A stretch of 64,000 bases of DNA from Arthrinium phaeospermum (lineage: Eukaryota > Ascomycota > Sordariomycetes > Amphisphaeriales > Apiosporaceae): the NCBI GenBank assembly GCA_006503535.1, contig QYRS01000002.1, positions 4,402,001 to 4,466,000 on the forward strand, read 5' to 3'. A program made the translations under genes and the position numbers. The notes under the pieces are model-generated. The model saw only the letters and a program-made list of their open reading frames with translations. It was not told where the DNA came from and made no database searches. The number at the start of each line of letters is the position of its first letter. Position 1 is the stretch's first letter. Below, one piece after another: positions 34,057 to 45,111 of this stretch.

Positions 34057-37000
34057 GGAACATAATGCTCTGTTGCCTGTGGGGGTAGTTAGTCTCCGGT
34101 TAGCTTTCAGTAATATGACACAATTCTGGATATTGCATGCAGTAGTTCACATTTTCCCTGTTGCACTTGTACATGAGATCAAGATCCTGTATAAGTAGAA
34201 GAGAGACGTACAAGCCTATATCCTGTGTACGATTTTTATCGATCTCTGTCAGCAGGTAGAGTAGCCGTTTGCTACGGCCGTTTGCACCGAAGATGGAGGA
34301 GCACGCACGGACGCGTATAAGGCCTGTATCTATGGTAGAATGTCCAGCAGATCCAATTCATCCTCATATATAGCACAACGATCCAAGTGACGATTCAGTA
34401 TGCTCACAATCTCTGTGTATATACGAAACACGCAAAATTTACGAGCCACATTTCATACTTTCCGCCTGGAGATCTCCGCGTCCATCTGTGTGCGGTTGAT
34501 CAACCCGATCGTAATAAACTTTCCCCTGGCGTTGCGAAACTCATGTGACCCACGGCCGCCGATCTTTTTTGTATCAGGGGTGGTTTAGGAACCCTCCCCG
34601 CTGGAATGATCCGGATCGACACGCTTGCTTTTTCGGGTTCTATTTTTACCTCAATATGCACTGCCACTCAATACAGGAACATGCCGCAAAAGAAACCAGA
34701 CAACTTGCTTTTCAAATTTCTCCCTGAACCATGCCACCCTCTTGATGATGCTAACTCAGTGTTGATTCGTTTTTTCCCCTCTACTCCATAGCATGAATCG
34801 GTCACGTCATAGCAACACCTCGTCGTGTGTCAAGTTCACAACGATGGATCCGGGGGAGGCTCCGATACCCCGTTGTGGGACGCGGCACTCTGGACAGCTT
34901 GCGTGTCTTCCATATCCGAACCGCGGTGGGAATCATACCGAGGACACTCGTCATGGTATCTCTTGTGTATCTGCCACACCAGCGGGTTTCCCTTGCGTGA
35001 TGAGCCGAGCTGAGGGTAGTCAGCTGCGTTTACTCATCCGCAGACTTCAACAAGTCCAAGCATGGATAACAGCGTCTGTCGCTATTATTGCATTCACCAT
35101 GATATTCTCTTGCCACGGATTCCCACCCTCGTCTCAAGTTCATCGAGTCGGAATGGAACTCGGTTCGTATGCGTGTCGGGTCGTGGTTGGAGAAACAACA
35201 GCGCCTGGGAGAGTAGATCGACATCCGCGCTTCTTCGGGGGTAATCCTAGGTCTTACAAGCCCATGAGTACTTATCTTGCTTCTTTTTCTTGTGTTGGAG
35301 ATCGTTGAACAAGGAAAGCTGACCCTTGCTCGAGATACACACCCTTGGAGATAGGTTTACCTCCGTTGGAAGCGCCATCTACGCCGAAGTTCGCTGGGTT
35401 CCCCGTTATAGTCGTGATGCCGCAAATCAGGGTGGTATCGTGGTTCTCTTGCGGTGACAGGTAGTCTCGGGCTCACATCCTCGGTCGTTTCGCTTCGTGG
35501 AGACATGTCGGTCGTGGCATGACGCCCCTGAGTCTGGGTAATTAGCGATGCTGAAAATGAAACACCCCAATCTGATAGTTCACTTCACTCGGAGGCCGCT
35601 CTCGAATGAGATGCCTGGTGATCGTTCCGGAGGTTGGATGTTCGATTGCAACTGCTGGTCGGAGGATCACAAGTACGCGTAGTATGTGTTTGGAGAAGCA
35701 ACCAAGCTGTGCCCTTGCGATATCTAACCTGGTTGCAGAAGGTGTCATTAGATTTCCTGAAGAAGATGAAGAAGATAGTTTTGCAGTGATAAAGGAATCA
35801 GTTGTGTTGCTTGATGATGATCTGTCGTCTTGTGATGACTTCTGTGAACTCGCAATCTTCTAGACGCAACGTGATGACGGGCTTGACAAATCCTGCCTAG
35901 TTGATTTCATCTCTTGGGGCAACAGTCAGAAGGCAAACAGTAGACAGTTGAGACAAACATTTGCGCTTGTCGTCCCGGATGCTTTTCTATTCCGTGTATG
36001 CGCAAACCTAGTTGGCGAAGTTGGTCATACAGGCGCGTCTGTCAGAATGTGTTTGCTTTCAAAGCAGTGTTGGCAGACCACATTGACAAGATGTACTGCA
36101 CTTCTGAGTTTCCTTCGAATGTGTCCTGGTGTTCTATGTAGCACTCACTGTATTTAGAACCGTCCCGCGCATCTGGGTACTGGGAGTTGACCCATAGACA
36201 TCGCTTGCTCTTCAAAGGCATCCTTTCCGGCAGTTGTCTCCCGTATCTGGCCCTTTCCCTACACCTGTTCGACATATTTAGTATGATGAAACCCCTTGCT
36301 GTCCTCACCAGCCATGGATCATGTGGAATTTCTCAGGTTGCTACTGGTGGCTGTGTAAGTGTCGGCCTCAACTTTTCACTCCTAGTCATTCATCATCACG
36401 ACAACCCCTATATCCATCACCAAAGGCAACAGCTCATCCACGCACATCGTCGTCATCATCCAATACGATGGTTTCAATAATTGCCAAGCTAATTTCCATA
36501 TATAACACAAATAAGCAGTTAATGAATCAAAGAAGGTTGTTGCGGAGTGTTGACGCGGCTGGAGCAGATGCAAGCACTGATGACGGCCGCGCCGAACTGA
36601 ATGACGATGTCTTACCGGAGTTGATTTGGAGGGCCGGTGTCACTCGCTTCAGATGAATCAGATTACGCTTTTTGGCTTGTTTCTTCTCGACCTGCGCCGG
36701 GCTATGATAGTGATAAGTCGCATGTACTGTACCCCCGCTATCTACTTAGTCGTCGTTGCAAACAAACACCAAAGGAAAATCGTCGCTCCTGACGCCCCGG
36801 AAACGTTTTTCCATTCCACCAAGCCCTTCCACCTGCACATAAATTTCCAACCACCTAAAATTCCGTCTGTACACAAAAGCTGTGCACTTGCACAAAACCA
36901 AGCAAACATAACCGCACCATCATCCCAACCTTCCTTCCGCCTGGTCCTTCATCCAGTGTAAGTGAACCATCTGGTAAGGGGCCAGCGGTGTTGATTTCAC

Positions 37001-37335
37001 ATTCTGTCATCCAGCAGATACATGCAACGGTTTTTCTCACTGCATACTCACCATCCGTGAGAATTACCCTCCCCAAACACTTGTCAGAATCTTCGCTTCG
37101 CCTAGAAACTCTGCTCCGCCTTTCACTTCTGCCTTCCCATCCAAACACACCTTGGATTTGCTCTTCACTTCTGCTTCCCCATCTCAACACACCATACATA
37201 TACCCCCAAACATTCGCTGTTACTTTCGCTTTTATTTAGCTATTCGCTGGCGTGCTTATCCAGTCTATACTCCTTCGCTCTCTGCTTGATTTTCGCATTC
37301 CTTCCGCTTCTTCACTTGCGGGTGTACGAACACAC
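34057..37335. other. 3.3 kb gene-free stretch before the 2EXR array
   Basis: Only short, unmatched open frames. The last 500 bases become strongly C/T-rich, as is seen before the other array members, and probably hold the promoter of the first 2EXR gene. Confidence 0.5.
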
Positions 37336-37394
37336 GTGAGTATTCTACACTGTCATGCCTTGACGCCCTGCCTGACATCCTTGTCCAGCTCTAG
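37336..37394 (+). other. Probable 5'UTR intron of 2EXR copy 1
   Basis: Donor GTGAGTATT at 37336 and acceptors TCCAG (37388) or CTCTAG (37394), immediately upstream of the ATG at 37401. Similar introns occur before copies 2, 3 and 6. Inferred from splice signals only. Confidence 0.5.
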
Positions 37395-37400
37395 TTCACC

Positions 37401-38090
37401 ATGGCGCCCCCTTCCACCTCGAGCTACCTTCAGAACCTCCCCGTAGAACTCCAGATCAAGATCTACGAGGAGGCTCTCGCACAAGAATACCAAGAGCACG
37501 CCACCCGAGTCGTGCCCATCCTCAACAGCACCAAGCGCGTCGTGCTGACGCCGGGCGTCATGAGACGATCTAAGTTCCTCGGCCTGTATAAGGTGGCAGA
37601 CGATATAGCCAAGTCAATCTACGACTGCAAGGTTGAGGTTTTCCGGAACAACGTCATCATTACTATCCGTCTCAGCACCAAGTGGGACATCTTCCTCGTC
37701 GGTCCCTGGCAATTTACGCTCGGCATCAACATCAACGCTGGCCTGTTTCCTCAGTCCCTCTCTCCGATCTCCCACACGGCCCTGTCTAAGGTGAAGCAAG
37801 TCATGGAGCATCAGCTCGACTTGGAAGACCTGATCTACCGCCCCACCCCTAGCTTTGATCGGACAGTCTACTCCTCGGTTCATACCTGCTTCGCTAGGGT
37901 CGACCACGCCCGGCCGACTATCCAGAGCCTCACCGCCCAGATCGGCGGTGGCCCCTACACACAGCGCGACCTGTTGAGCTTCTACACGAACCCCTCGATT
38001 TACCAGGAGCTCACCGACCTCGAAGATGCTCAGGACAAGGACGATATCGAGGTTGAGTCTGGCGACGACTCCGAGGACAAGGAGGATTAA
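37401..38090 (+). CDS. 2EXR-type protein, array copy 1
   Basis: Intact single-exon frame, 229 residues. The N-terminus has the 2EXR-type motif LQNLPVELQIKIYEEAL followed by RVVPILNSTKRVVLTPG. The middle has LSTKWDIFLVGPWQFTLGIN and the C-terminal half KQVMEHQLDLEDLIYRP, then TIQSLTAQIGGGPYTQRDLL. The tail is very acidic (QDKDDIEVESGDDSEDKED). 2EXR is a fungal domain of unknown function, often in multicopy families. I know of no established activity. It is the first of a same-strand array. An 87-base block (37451-37537) is almost identical to copy 2 while the rest is diverged. Confidence 0.85.
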   Translation: MAPPSTSSYLQNLPVELQIKIYEEALAQEYQEHATRVVPILNSTKRVVLTPGVMRRSKFLGLYKVADDIAKSIYDCKVEVFRNNVIITIRLSTKWDIFLVGPWQFTLGININAGLFPQSLSPISHTALSKVKQVMEHQLDLEDLIYRPTPSFDRTVYSSVHTCFARVDHARPTIQSLTAQIGGGPYTQRDLLSFYTNPSIYQELTDLEDAQDKDDIEVESGDDSEDKED

Positions 38091-38380
38091 GCGACCGGAC
38101 CGAAGCCTACCCCCCAGGGTAGATTCAAGGAAAAGGAGTGTTTGGGAAGTTTTTGCATATTGCTGTGTGATTTTGGCCGTGGATCAGCAGCCCAGAGACG
38201 CAATGGATCATCCTTCATTTCGACATAAGACTGGGCGCACATTGATAGACACAAATCTGCTCGTGTAATGCTTTGTCGACGACAGTGCTTAGTTTCTCTG
38301 GCTTATAGTAATATGATACGTTTTCCTCTGGCGTCTTAGTTGCACCTAGTTTCCGAACTTTCTAGTAATAAGCCGCAAGT

Positions 38381-38430
38381 CCTCTCGTAAGCACATGGTG
38401 TGGATTTTCTGATTTCTAGTTATCTGTAAA
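38381..38430 (+). repeat. Shared 3' flank of 2EXR copies 1 and 3 (first instance)
   Basis: Contains CTCGTAAGCACATGG followed by GATTTTCTG and ATCTGTAAAT. The same order of blocks follows copy 3 at 41476-41526 with few mismatches. About 300 bases after the copy 1 stop, so it may be part of the 3' UTR or terminator duplicated with the gene. Confidence 0.7.
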
Positions 38431-38476
38431 TAAAATGATTTACTCTTGGTATCGGCCTCTACTCCGGTCTGTTCTC

Positions 38477-38530
38477 CCGGCACCGGCGGAAAAAGACTTC
38501 CCCACACCCGGCAACCGACTTGCCCCTCCG
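38477..38530 (+). repeat. Shared 5' flank of 2EXR copies 2 and 3 (first instance)
   Basis: GGAAAAAGACTTCCCCACAC followed by CCGGCAACCGACTTGCCC. A diverged copy lies at 40066-40109 (GGGAAAAACGTTCTCCCCCA, then CGCCCGGCAACCGATTTCCC). Each lies about 500 bases upstream of its ATG, so the duplicated units included promoter DNA. Confidence 0.65.
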
Positions 38531-39001
38531 GACTCCTCAACCCGCACCCGGAAGTGCACACAAACGGCAATTTCTCTTCCACAACCAATTATCTAGTGGC
38601 TACCTGGTGTTACAAAAACAACAACATCAACATCTGAGAAACTCAGTTTGCCACACATGGGTCTGGATTTCTGCCCCACCTGACCCTCCTCTGCTTTACC
38701 TTCCACTTCCACTCCTCTCTCCCAGCACATCTCGACGTTGTGCTTAAGCTCTTGCTATTGCTTTTGCTTTTACTGTGCGCTTCATCAGCGCGTCTGTTGA
38801 GATCACAGAGACACATTGCCGCAACCTCTGCCTCTAATCTTCGCTTTTCTTTTCCCCTCTTCCGCATCTTGCCCCTCCCTCACCGCATTGCTCCCCCGTC
38901 GCATTGCTCCTTCATAGTCATCTGCGGTAGTTGGACAAGTAAGTTCCACTGTCACGTCCCGGCGCGCTCTGGCTAATAATTCCGGCTAGCTTCCACCCAC
39001 C

Positions 39002-39670
39002 ATGGCGAAAGTCATCAAACCCACTGGCTTCAAGGCCCTACCCACCGAGATCCAGATCAAGATCTACGAGGAGGCTCTCGCACAAAAGTACCAAGAGCAC
39101 GCCACCCGAGTTGTGCCCATCCTCAACAGCACCAAGCGTGCTGTACTAACCCGGAGCCTCATGAGAGAGTCATCCAAGTTCTTCGGTCTCTGCCCGGTCG
39201 CATACGACGTAACCAGATCCATCTATGACTGTCCTCTGCTGGTCGCAGATCAAGATATCGATCGCATTGTCTACTTCAGCACGAAGCTGGACATTGTCCT
39301 TGTCAGCCCTTGGCAGTACACCTTTAGGCTTAACATCAACTCGAGACTGCTCCACCAGTCTATCAATGCCCTCAAGCCTACGGCTCTGCTCAAGATTCAA
39401 CACGTGATGGAGCACCATCTAGATCTGGGTGATCTAGTATACAGCCCGGCCCCCGAGTTCGACCGAGTCACCTACCCATCGGCCCAGTCTCTCCACATCA
39501 GAGTTGACCACCAGCGACCGACGATCGCCAGCTTGGCCGGACAGCTCTCCTGCCCGGGCCCGCATACAGTCGCGGACCTACTCAACTATTGCACTCAGCC
39601 GTCTCGATACGAGGAGCGAGCGGTTATCGAGGATGTCGCCGAAGAGGTGGATGGAGGAGAGAACGAGTAG
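39002..39670 (+). CDS. 2EXR-type protein, array copy 2
   Basis: Intact frame, 222 residues, closest to copy 1: FKALPTEIQIKIYEEALAQ at the N-terminus, then FSTKLDIVLVSPWQYTFRLN, QHVMEHHLDLGDLVYSPAP and the acidic end EEVDGGENE. Its first third is nearly the same as copy 1 at the base level, while later residues are only moderately similar. The start is chosen at the ATG with a CCACCATGG context just downstream of a likely 5'UTR intron. Function unknown. Confidence 0.83.
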   Translation: MAKVIKPTGFKALPTEIQIKIYEEALAQKYQEHATRVVPILNSTKRAVLTRSLMRESSKFFGLCPVAYDVTRSIYDCPLLVADQDIDRIVYFSTKLDIVLVSPWQYTFRLNINSRLLHQSINALKPTALLKIQHVMEHHLDLGDLVYSPAPEFDRVTYPSAQSLHIRVDHQRPTIASLAGQLSCPGPHTVADLLNYCTQPSRYEERAVIEDVAEEVDGGENE

Positions 39671-40565
39671 GCGGAAGTATGGAATGGGCCTATTCTGGTG
39701 TCGGTAGAGATATGGCAGGACGTAAGCAGTGGATGAGCCTATGGTGGAATGACTACAGAGAAGGGTTGGCAGCGTGATGGATTAGCCAATACCGAGATAC
39801 TCATCCCTAGTTGACCGTGTTCGCTTTGCGAATCATGTTAAGATACATTGACCCTTCTCTCATATTTAATATTTGCGTCCTAAGTCATCGATTTTAGTTC
39901 TCGTAGGAGTTTTCCACAATCACACGATGTTTTATTCTTTTAGTATAAAAACAACGGCCACTGACTTTGTTGGTGGTCCCAGGTCTTATCCTTATCATAA
40001 CTCTCCCCCATTAGTTGACTTGGTATTCTGCCAGCGCTGTCTTCCTTGATGGTTTCTAGAGCACCAAAGGGAAAAACGTTCTCCCCCACGCCCGGCAACC
40101 GATTTCCCTATTCAAACCCTCATAGCTGCCCATGGAATTACACATACACACACGGAGAGTAATTTCTCTTTTCCCACCAACCTTTCGTCGCTTTTTCAGT
40201 GACGCAAAACTACCACCGTTATCAGCTATCTGAACGACCCTCACTGCTTCTGCTCCCCTGCCCTCCAGTGAGCCGGCCTGTTGTTGCTTGCAGCGGCGAC
40301 CGCAAGCGTTCCCTTCGCTTTGAATTTGCTATTCTCAGAAAAGCGTGCACGTGCCAGAGCTGCCTGTTACAATTGCCTACCCTTTTCCTTTCTTCACTTT
40401 GCTTGTCTTTCCCTAGCGCGCCATCATAGATCGGTTTCATCAGATTTCGCTTCCGCTTCTTTAATCTGAACTCCTCCTTTGGTCTCGCAGATAGGTCAGT
40501 CACTTTCCGTTACCCTGGCTCTACTCATCAGCTAACACCTATGGTTAGAACTTAGCCATCCCAAA
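39671..40565. other. Intergenic between 2EXR copies 2 and 3
   Basis: Contains the second instance of the shared 5' flank (40066-40109) and a probable 5'UTR intron at 40495-40548 (GTCAGT, GCTAAC branch, TTAG). No extra gene. The 40.2-40.45 kb part is C/T-rich promoter-like DNA. Confidence 0.6.
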
Positions 40566-41240
40566 ATGGCCACACCCTGCCAGCCTGGCGGCTTCTCTAC
40601 GCTGCCTCGAGAAGTGCAGGTCATGATCTGGAAGGAGGCTATTGCAGCCGACTACACTGACCGCGTGGTTCCTGTTCTCCCTAACACCAAGCGCGTCGTC
40701 CTCACAAACAGTCTCACGGCCATCTCGAAGTACTTCAGCATCTGCTCGAGCTCGCGTGAAGCCGCGGAGTTAGCCTACGACCTGCCCATGTCGGCAATCG
40801 GACGCGACGGCAAGCTCCAGGAGGTCAGACTGAGCACCACCCTCGACATCTTTCTCATTAGTGCCTGGGCCTTCACCCTCGGCATCAATCCCTTCGGCGG
40901 CTCGTTCCAGATGTCGACTGCGCCTCTTCCTCACGAAGCGCTCGCCAAAGTTGAGCGGGTCATGGAACACCACCTTGACCTGGCCGATCTCGTCTACAAG
41001 GTCGATCCCATGTTCGACCGTTCGCTTTTCAAGTCAGTCAAGGTCTGCTACCTCAGACTCGACCATGAGAAGCCGACTTCTCAGACCCTCACTCATCGGA
41101 TCGGTGGCGGCCCGTACACGCAGGCTCAGTTATTGAGACACTACACAAACCCTTCTATCTACGAAGAGGTCACCAACTTCGAGACTGCCGAGGTTAACTC
41201 CGAGGACGACACTGAAGATAGCTCCCAGCGCGGTTCTTAG
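40566..41240 (+). CDS. 2EXR-type protein, array copy 3
   Basis: Intact frame, 224 residues: GFSTLPREVQVMIWKEAIAA, RVVPVLPNTKRVVLTNSLTA, LSTTLDIFLISAWAFTLGIN, ERVMEHHLDLADLVYKVDPM, KVCYLRLDHEKPTSQTLTHR, with an acidic tail (NSEDDTEDSS). The middle contains CSSSREAAELAYDL, the place where canonical 2EXR proteins have a conserved CRESR-like segment. It shares the 3' flank block with copy 1 and the 5' flank block with copy 2. Function unknown. Confidence 0.84.
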   Translation: MATPCQPGGFSTLPREVQVMIWKEAIAADYTDRVVPVLPNTKRVVLTNSLTAISKYFSICSSSREAAELAYDLPMSAIGRDGKLQEVRLSTTLDIFLISAWAFTLGINPFGGSFQMSTAPLPHEALAKVERVMEHHLDLADLVYKVDPMFDRSLFKSVKVCYLRLDHEKPTSQTLTHRIGGGPYTQAQLLRHYTNPSIYEEVTNFETAEVNSEDDTEDSSQRGS

Positions 41241-42315
41241 GGCAATACGGGGAAAGCCGCTGGGATAGGACTTGCGGGGGCATTTTGCATGCTACTGCAT
41301 CACATTGGCAACCAGACAGTCAGGACGGGATTCATACCTTGATGTAGGCAGTCCTTGGAGGAGACTACCCCATAGACAGTAGTAATTGCTTTGTTCCAGG
41401 ACTTATTGCACTCTCTCTTTGATGTTGTTACGAAATTCGTGTCTCAAGTCGTTGGTGCTTAACCGTAGACCATCTCGTCTCGTAAGCACATGGGGCGAAT
41501 TTTCTGTATCACCCTATCTGTAAATGCAATCTTGGTCATTCTTGGCCTTCCTTGTTCCATATTGCTTTTTCACTTTGTGACGTAGTCTGCTGGCTTCTTG
41601 TACGCACCGCAACCGATTGCACATTTCATCAAAGGCTTATTTATCATCAAGTTGAGCGGGTGACGCCCTTTGACAATTCCAAAAAGAAAGATCAAGGCAA
41701 ATGGACTGGGTTTGTCTAGGGTCGCGTTATTTTGTAGATGAATTATGGGGTGAAACGCTTGTGTTCCCCAGGTCCCAGATGCGTAAACCACGTCGTCGTT
41801 AATATAGAGTTAGCATTAACGCTTCTACTATGTACTGGACCCGTTTTTATTTCCACCAATCATCTAATGAATAGTTACCTAGTACTTAGGCATAGTGGTT
41901 ATCACACACCACTTATGCACTGTTATTCTTCCTCTGGAAGCCTTGCAGCACACAACCTTCGTTGTCAACAACTCAATCAGCACTGACGCGCACATAACCA
42001 CCTACACATCCTCCTGCACGCAGATCTTAACCAAAGATCTGCAGTGAAGGAGGCTATCCGCTTGAATTACTCCAGAACTGCTTGATCTAGCTTCCTGCAA
42101 CTTCTGCTTTCCCTTCTGCTACTCCCAATCCCAACGCGTCAACGCAACACAAACTTACTCAGCTTTTGCTCGATTTCTACTTGCTTCTACTTGATCTGAG
42201 TTGTGCGAATTACCGTCTTGCATTTTCTTGCGATCTTCAGGTTTGTTTTTTCCTCAACCAATAGCATCACGTCATTACACGCTCGCTCACAGACTCGAGC
42301 AGGCCCATCATCAAG
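41241..42315. other. Intergenic between 2EXR copies 3 and 4
   Basis: Starts with the copy 3 3' region (shared block at 41476-41526). The rest holds no gene. A weak 5'UTR intron candidate (GTTTGT at 42241 to CACAG at 42291) precedes copy 4. Confidence 0.5.
41476..41526 (+). repeat. Shared 3' flank of 2EXR copies 1 and 3 (second instance)
   Basis: CTCGTAAGCACATGGGGCG, then AATTTTCTG and ATCTGTAAAT, matching the block at 38381-38430. Confidence 0.7.
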
Positions 42316-42957
42316 ATGTCGGCTCCTCAGGCATTCTCCCCCTTCGAGAGATTGCCTGCTGAGATGCAGAGCAAGATCTGGGAGAAGGCAATCGAAGACG
42401 AGCACGACGACCGTGTCGTCCCCCTCACGTACCGCACGGGCTATGTCATCTTGACGGATCGAGTGAAGCAGGCATCCAAGTTCTTCCATACCTGCCCCGG
42501 TTCTCGAGAGGCAGCCCTTTCGGTGTACGACCTGGAGGTTCCCGTCATGAAGAACGGCAAGCCTGCCACCGTCCGGCTCAGCACCAAGCTGGACATCTTC
42601 GTCATCAGCCCTTGGGGTTTCACCATGGGCATCAACGCCGCCAGCAATCCACTGTTCCAGCGATCTACCAGCTGCCTCACCCTTGGCTCGCTCGCCAAGA
42701 TGGAGCGCGTCATGGAGCATCGTATCGCCTTGGATGGCCCGGACAGCCCTGCTCGTCCCATCTTCAACAGAGCCCTCTTCCGCTCTGTCAAGGTCTGCTA
42801 CCTGCGGATCGATCACCAGAAGCCCACCATCCAGGGCCTTACTTCTCAGATCGCTGGTAGCCCACGTGCACAGATGGATCTGCTGATCAACTACACCAAC
42901 CCGGCCTTGTATCGAGAGCTCGTCGCCGAGGACAACTTCGAGGAAACCGATCAGTAG
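42316..42957 (+). CDS. 2EXR-type protein, array copy 4
   Basis: Intact frame, 213 residues: FERLPAEMQSKIWEKAIEDE, LSTKLDIFVISPWGFTMGIN, ERVMEHRIALDGPDSPARPI, KVCYLRIDHQKPTIQGLTSQ and a short acidic end (AEDNFEETDQ). It has the CPGSREAALSVYDL segment like copy 3. It is the closest relative of the truncated copy at 43276. Function unknown. Confidence 0.85.
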   Translation: MSAPQAFSPFERLPAEMQSKIWEKAIEDEHDDRVVPLTYRTGYVILTDRVKQASKFFHTCPGSREAALSVYDLEVPVMKNGKPATVRLSTKLDIFVISPWGFTMGINAASNPLFQRSTSCLTLGSLAKMERVMEHRIALDGPDSPARPIFNRALFRSVKVCYLRIDHQKPTIQGLTSQIAGSPRAQMDLLINYTNPALYRELVAEDNFEETDQ

Positions 42958-43275
42958 CTTACATCGACGAGCATACGGAACGGGTCAAGCTGTCAGAAGA
43001 TGCAGGAAAAAGAGGAGGCTGTGTTCACGACGATCAGAGTAACGGGCCTAAAGTATGAAGAACCGTCTTGGTAGGGTGGATGGATACCTTGGTATAGGTG
43101 GCACTGATGGGATACCACTTGGCCAACAACGACATCAATTGCTGAGATACTAAATATATTGCTTTGTGTGCCCTCTCTACTCGTTGTGGCTTGACTTTAG
43201 CCCCATTCTCTATTATTGTGTTGATTGTTTCGTTCTTAGCCTGTAGCCTTGAACCAAATGTCGCGCCCTTTGTGT

Positions 43276-43559
43276 TTCTGACGAAGCTGGAGAACGTGAT
43301 GGAGCACCGGCTCACCTTTGAAGACGAGGTCGTTCCCACTCGTCCTCTGTTCAACCGGTCGCTTTTCCGCGCTGTGAAGATATGTCACTTCCACGTGGAC
43401 TGCGAGAAACCCACCGTGAAGAGCCTCGCTGCCACGCCCAGCGGTGGCCCGCATTCGCAGATGGACCTTCTGTTCCACTACCTGAATACGGCCCTGTACG
43501 AGGAGCTGGCCGCCGAGAGCGACATCGAGGAGGTTGATGAGTTGTCTATGGGCACATAG
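43276..43559 (+). pseudogene. 2EXR array copy 5, C-terminal fragment
   Basis: Only the C-terminal half of the family is present: LENVMEHRLTFEDEVVPTRP, LFNRSLFRAVKICHFHVDCE, then SGGPHSQMDLLFHYLNTALY and EELAAESDIEEVDELSMGT. The frame is open upstream to about 43164 but that part has no family similarity. The N-terminal 2EXR motif and the LDIF block are missing. A truncated tandem duplicate is the simplest explanation. It could still be expressed as a short protein. Confidence 0.75.
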
Positions 43560-45111
43560 CACGTGCGGTCGCATCGGTTTGGCCAAACATGCGCGAGGAA
43601 AACCCGGTTAACACATGAGAACCATACGACAGACTACAGTGGTTAGGATGATTACTGTATAGATCGCTTCATACCTTTCTTTTTGCTTATTCTGGTAGAA
43701 AAGACAGCACAATATGAACCAAAAGGATTTTACCTGACATGAAAGATTGGTTCCCATGGATAATCGTGATAACTAGGGCGAATTGCCGCTTAATCAGGAA
43801 ACCGACAGCCACACCCCTGGGAACCATAAACAAACCCCTCATCTAAGCAAGCTCTATCTGATAGCCAATTCCTCCTTGCGAGATATCTTTCTCTCGTGAC
43901 AGCCAAACCAACGCGCCTGAGTTATATACAATCGGTAAGCGATCCGTCCTATAAAATGCGGATCAGTTTCGTTTCGCTCCAGATGCAGTTTCGGCCTTGA
44001 CCTCAACTAACATGGACGCACATGTAGGTAACCTTCTCCACACCAGCTAAGCTTATAAGGGATCGATGCCGTATTCAAGTTCGCCCGGTATACAAGCTGG
44101 CCCTTGTCGTGAAATGCTCATCCTTTGACAGCGGCCAAGATAGTGTAGATTATTTATAAATTTATGACTTTCACCGCTGACTGACAAGTGAATGTATCCA
44201 AGGTACGTCCCCCGTCGATTACGAGAGGTTCTACATGGGAAAGCTCCAAATTCAAACGTGCGCAGAGCACTACAGCGACCGCTGTAATCTGAGCCATGCT
44301 TCCCTTTGAATCTCAGTTAGATCGGAATGTAACTTTAGTGCGGCCCAAGTGTTCTCCCGCACATTTGATCTTTCCCTATGATACGACTGTAACATCCGGG
44401 CCAATTGGGTGGTGACTTCTCTTCTCGCGAGGTTCTGCAGTATCACACGAGAGCAATATGCCTGGACAGAGATTCATGATCCGGATGAAGCTGATGGGGG
44501 TGCTGAGAAGGAAACACTGCCGAAACTGGAAGTCTTGTATCCAGAAACATGTGATGGAGATGGGGGTTGTTGCTCGAAAAAGTCGCTGTTGGGAAGGGGA
44601 ATGGATCAGCGTAAAGGAGCAAATCTAGGACTATTCATCGTGAATGGCAAGTACGAAGCTTGAAATGATATACAGCGTTCAGGCCACGGTGAGATAGAGG
44701 GAAATTAAACCACTTAGATGCCCAATACGATATGGTTGCCCGCCGTAAGGAAGACTCGGGCCCAAGCACAATCTCGCACATTGCCATTGTGTATAACTGC
44801 CAAAATCCCTTTATTGATCAAGTCATTCAAAGGAGGCAACGTACTCTACAAAGACCGCCAGGAATCCATCACAACTACAATGCTCAACAACAAAGGCTAG
44901 GTTGAGCAGCGACGACGACAATGGCCACAGTCATTCCGTCTCGTATAAGTATGACCCTTCCCTCCTCTCGACTTTGCATTTCTCCTTTTCTTCCCCAAAG
45001 AGATCAATTGGTAAGCAATCGACCCTTCTGTCCAAGCTAACTCATACGTATCTCTAGTTCTGTATTCATCCTGTCAACCAAACCCTATCTATTAACTAGA
45101 CCCTTCGCGCC
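43560..45111. other. Intergenic between 2EXR copies 5 and 6
   Basis: About 1.55 kb, AT-richer, no supportable gene. A probable 5'UTR intron of copy 6 lies at 45011-45057 (GTAAGC, GCTAAC branch, CTCTAG). Confidence 0.5.

Larger units (their letters stand above)
38091..39001. other. Intergenic between 2EXR copies 1 and 2
   Basis: Holds the copy 1 3' flank (with a block repeated after copy 3) and the copy 2 promoter region (with a block repeated before copy 3), then a probable 5'UTR intron at 38939-38989 (GTAAGT, CTAAT branch, CTAG). C/T-rich in its second half. No additional gene. Confidence 0.6.
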
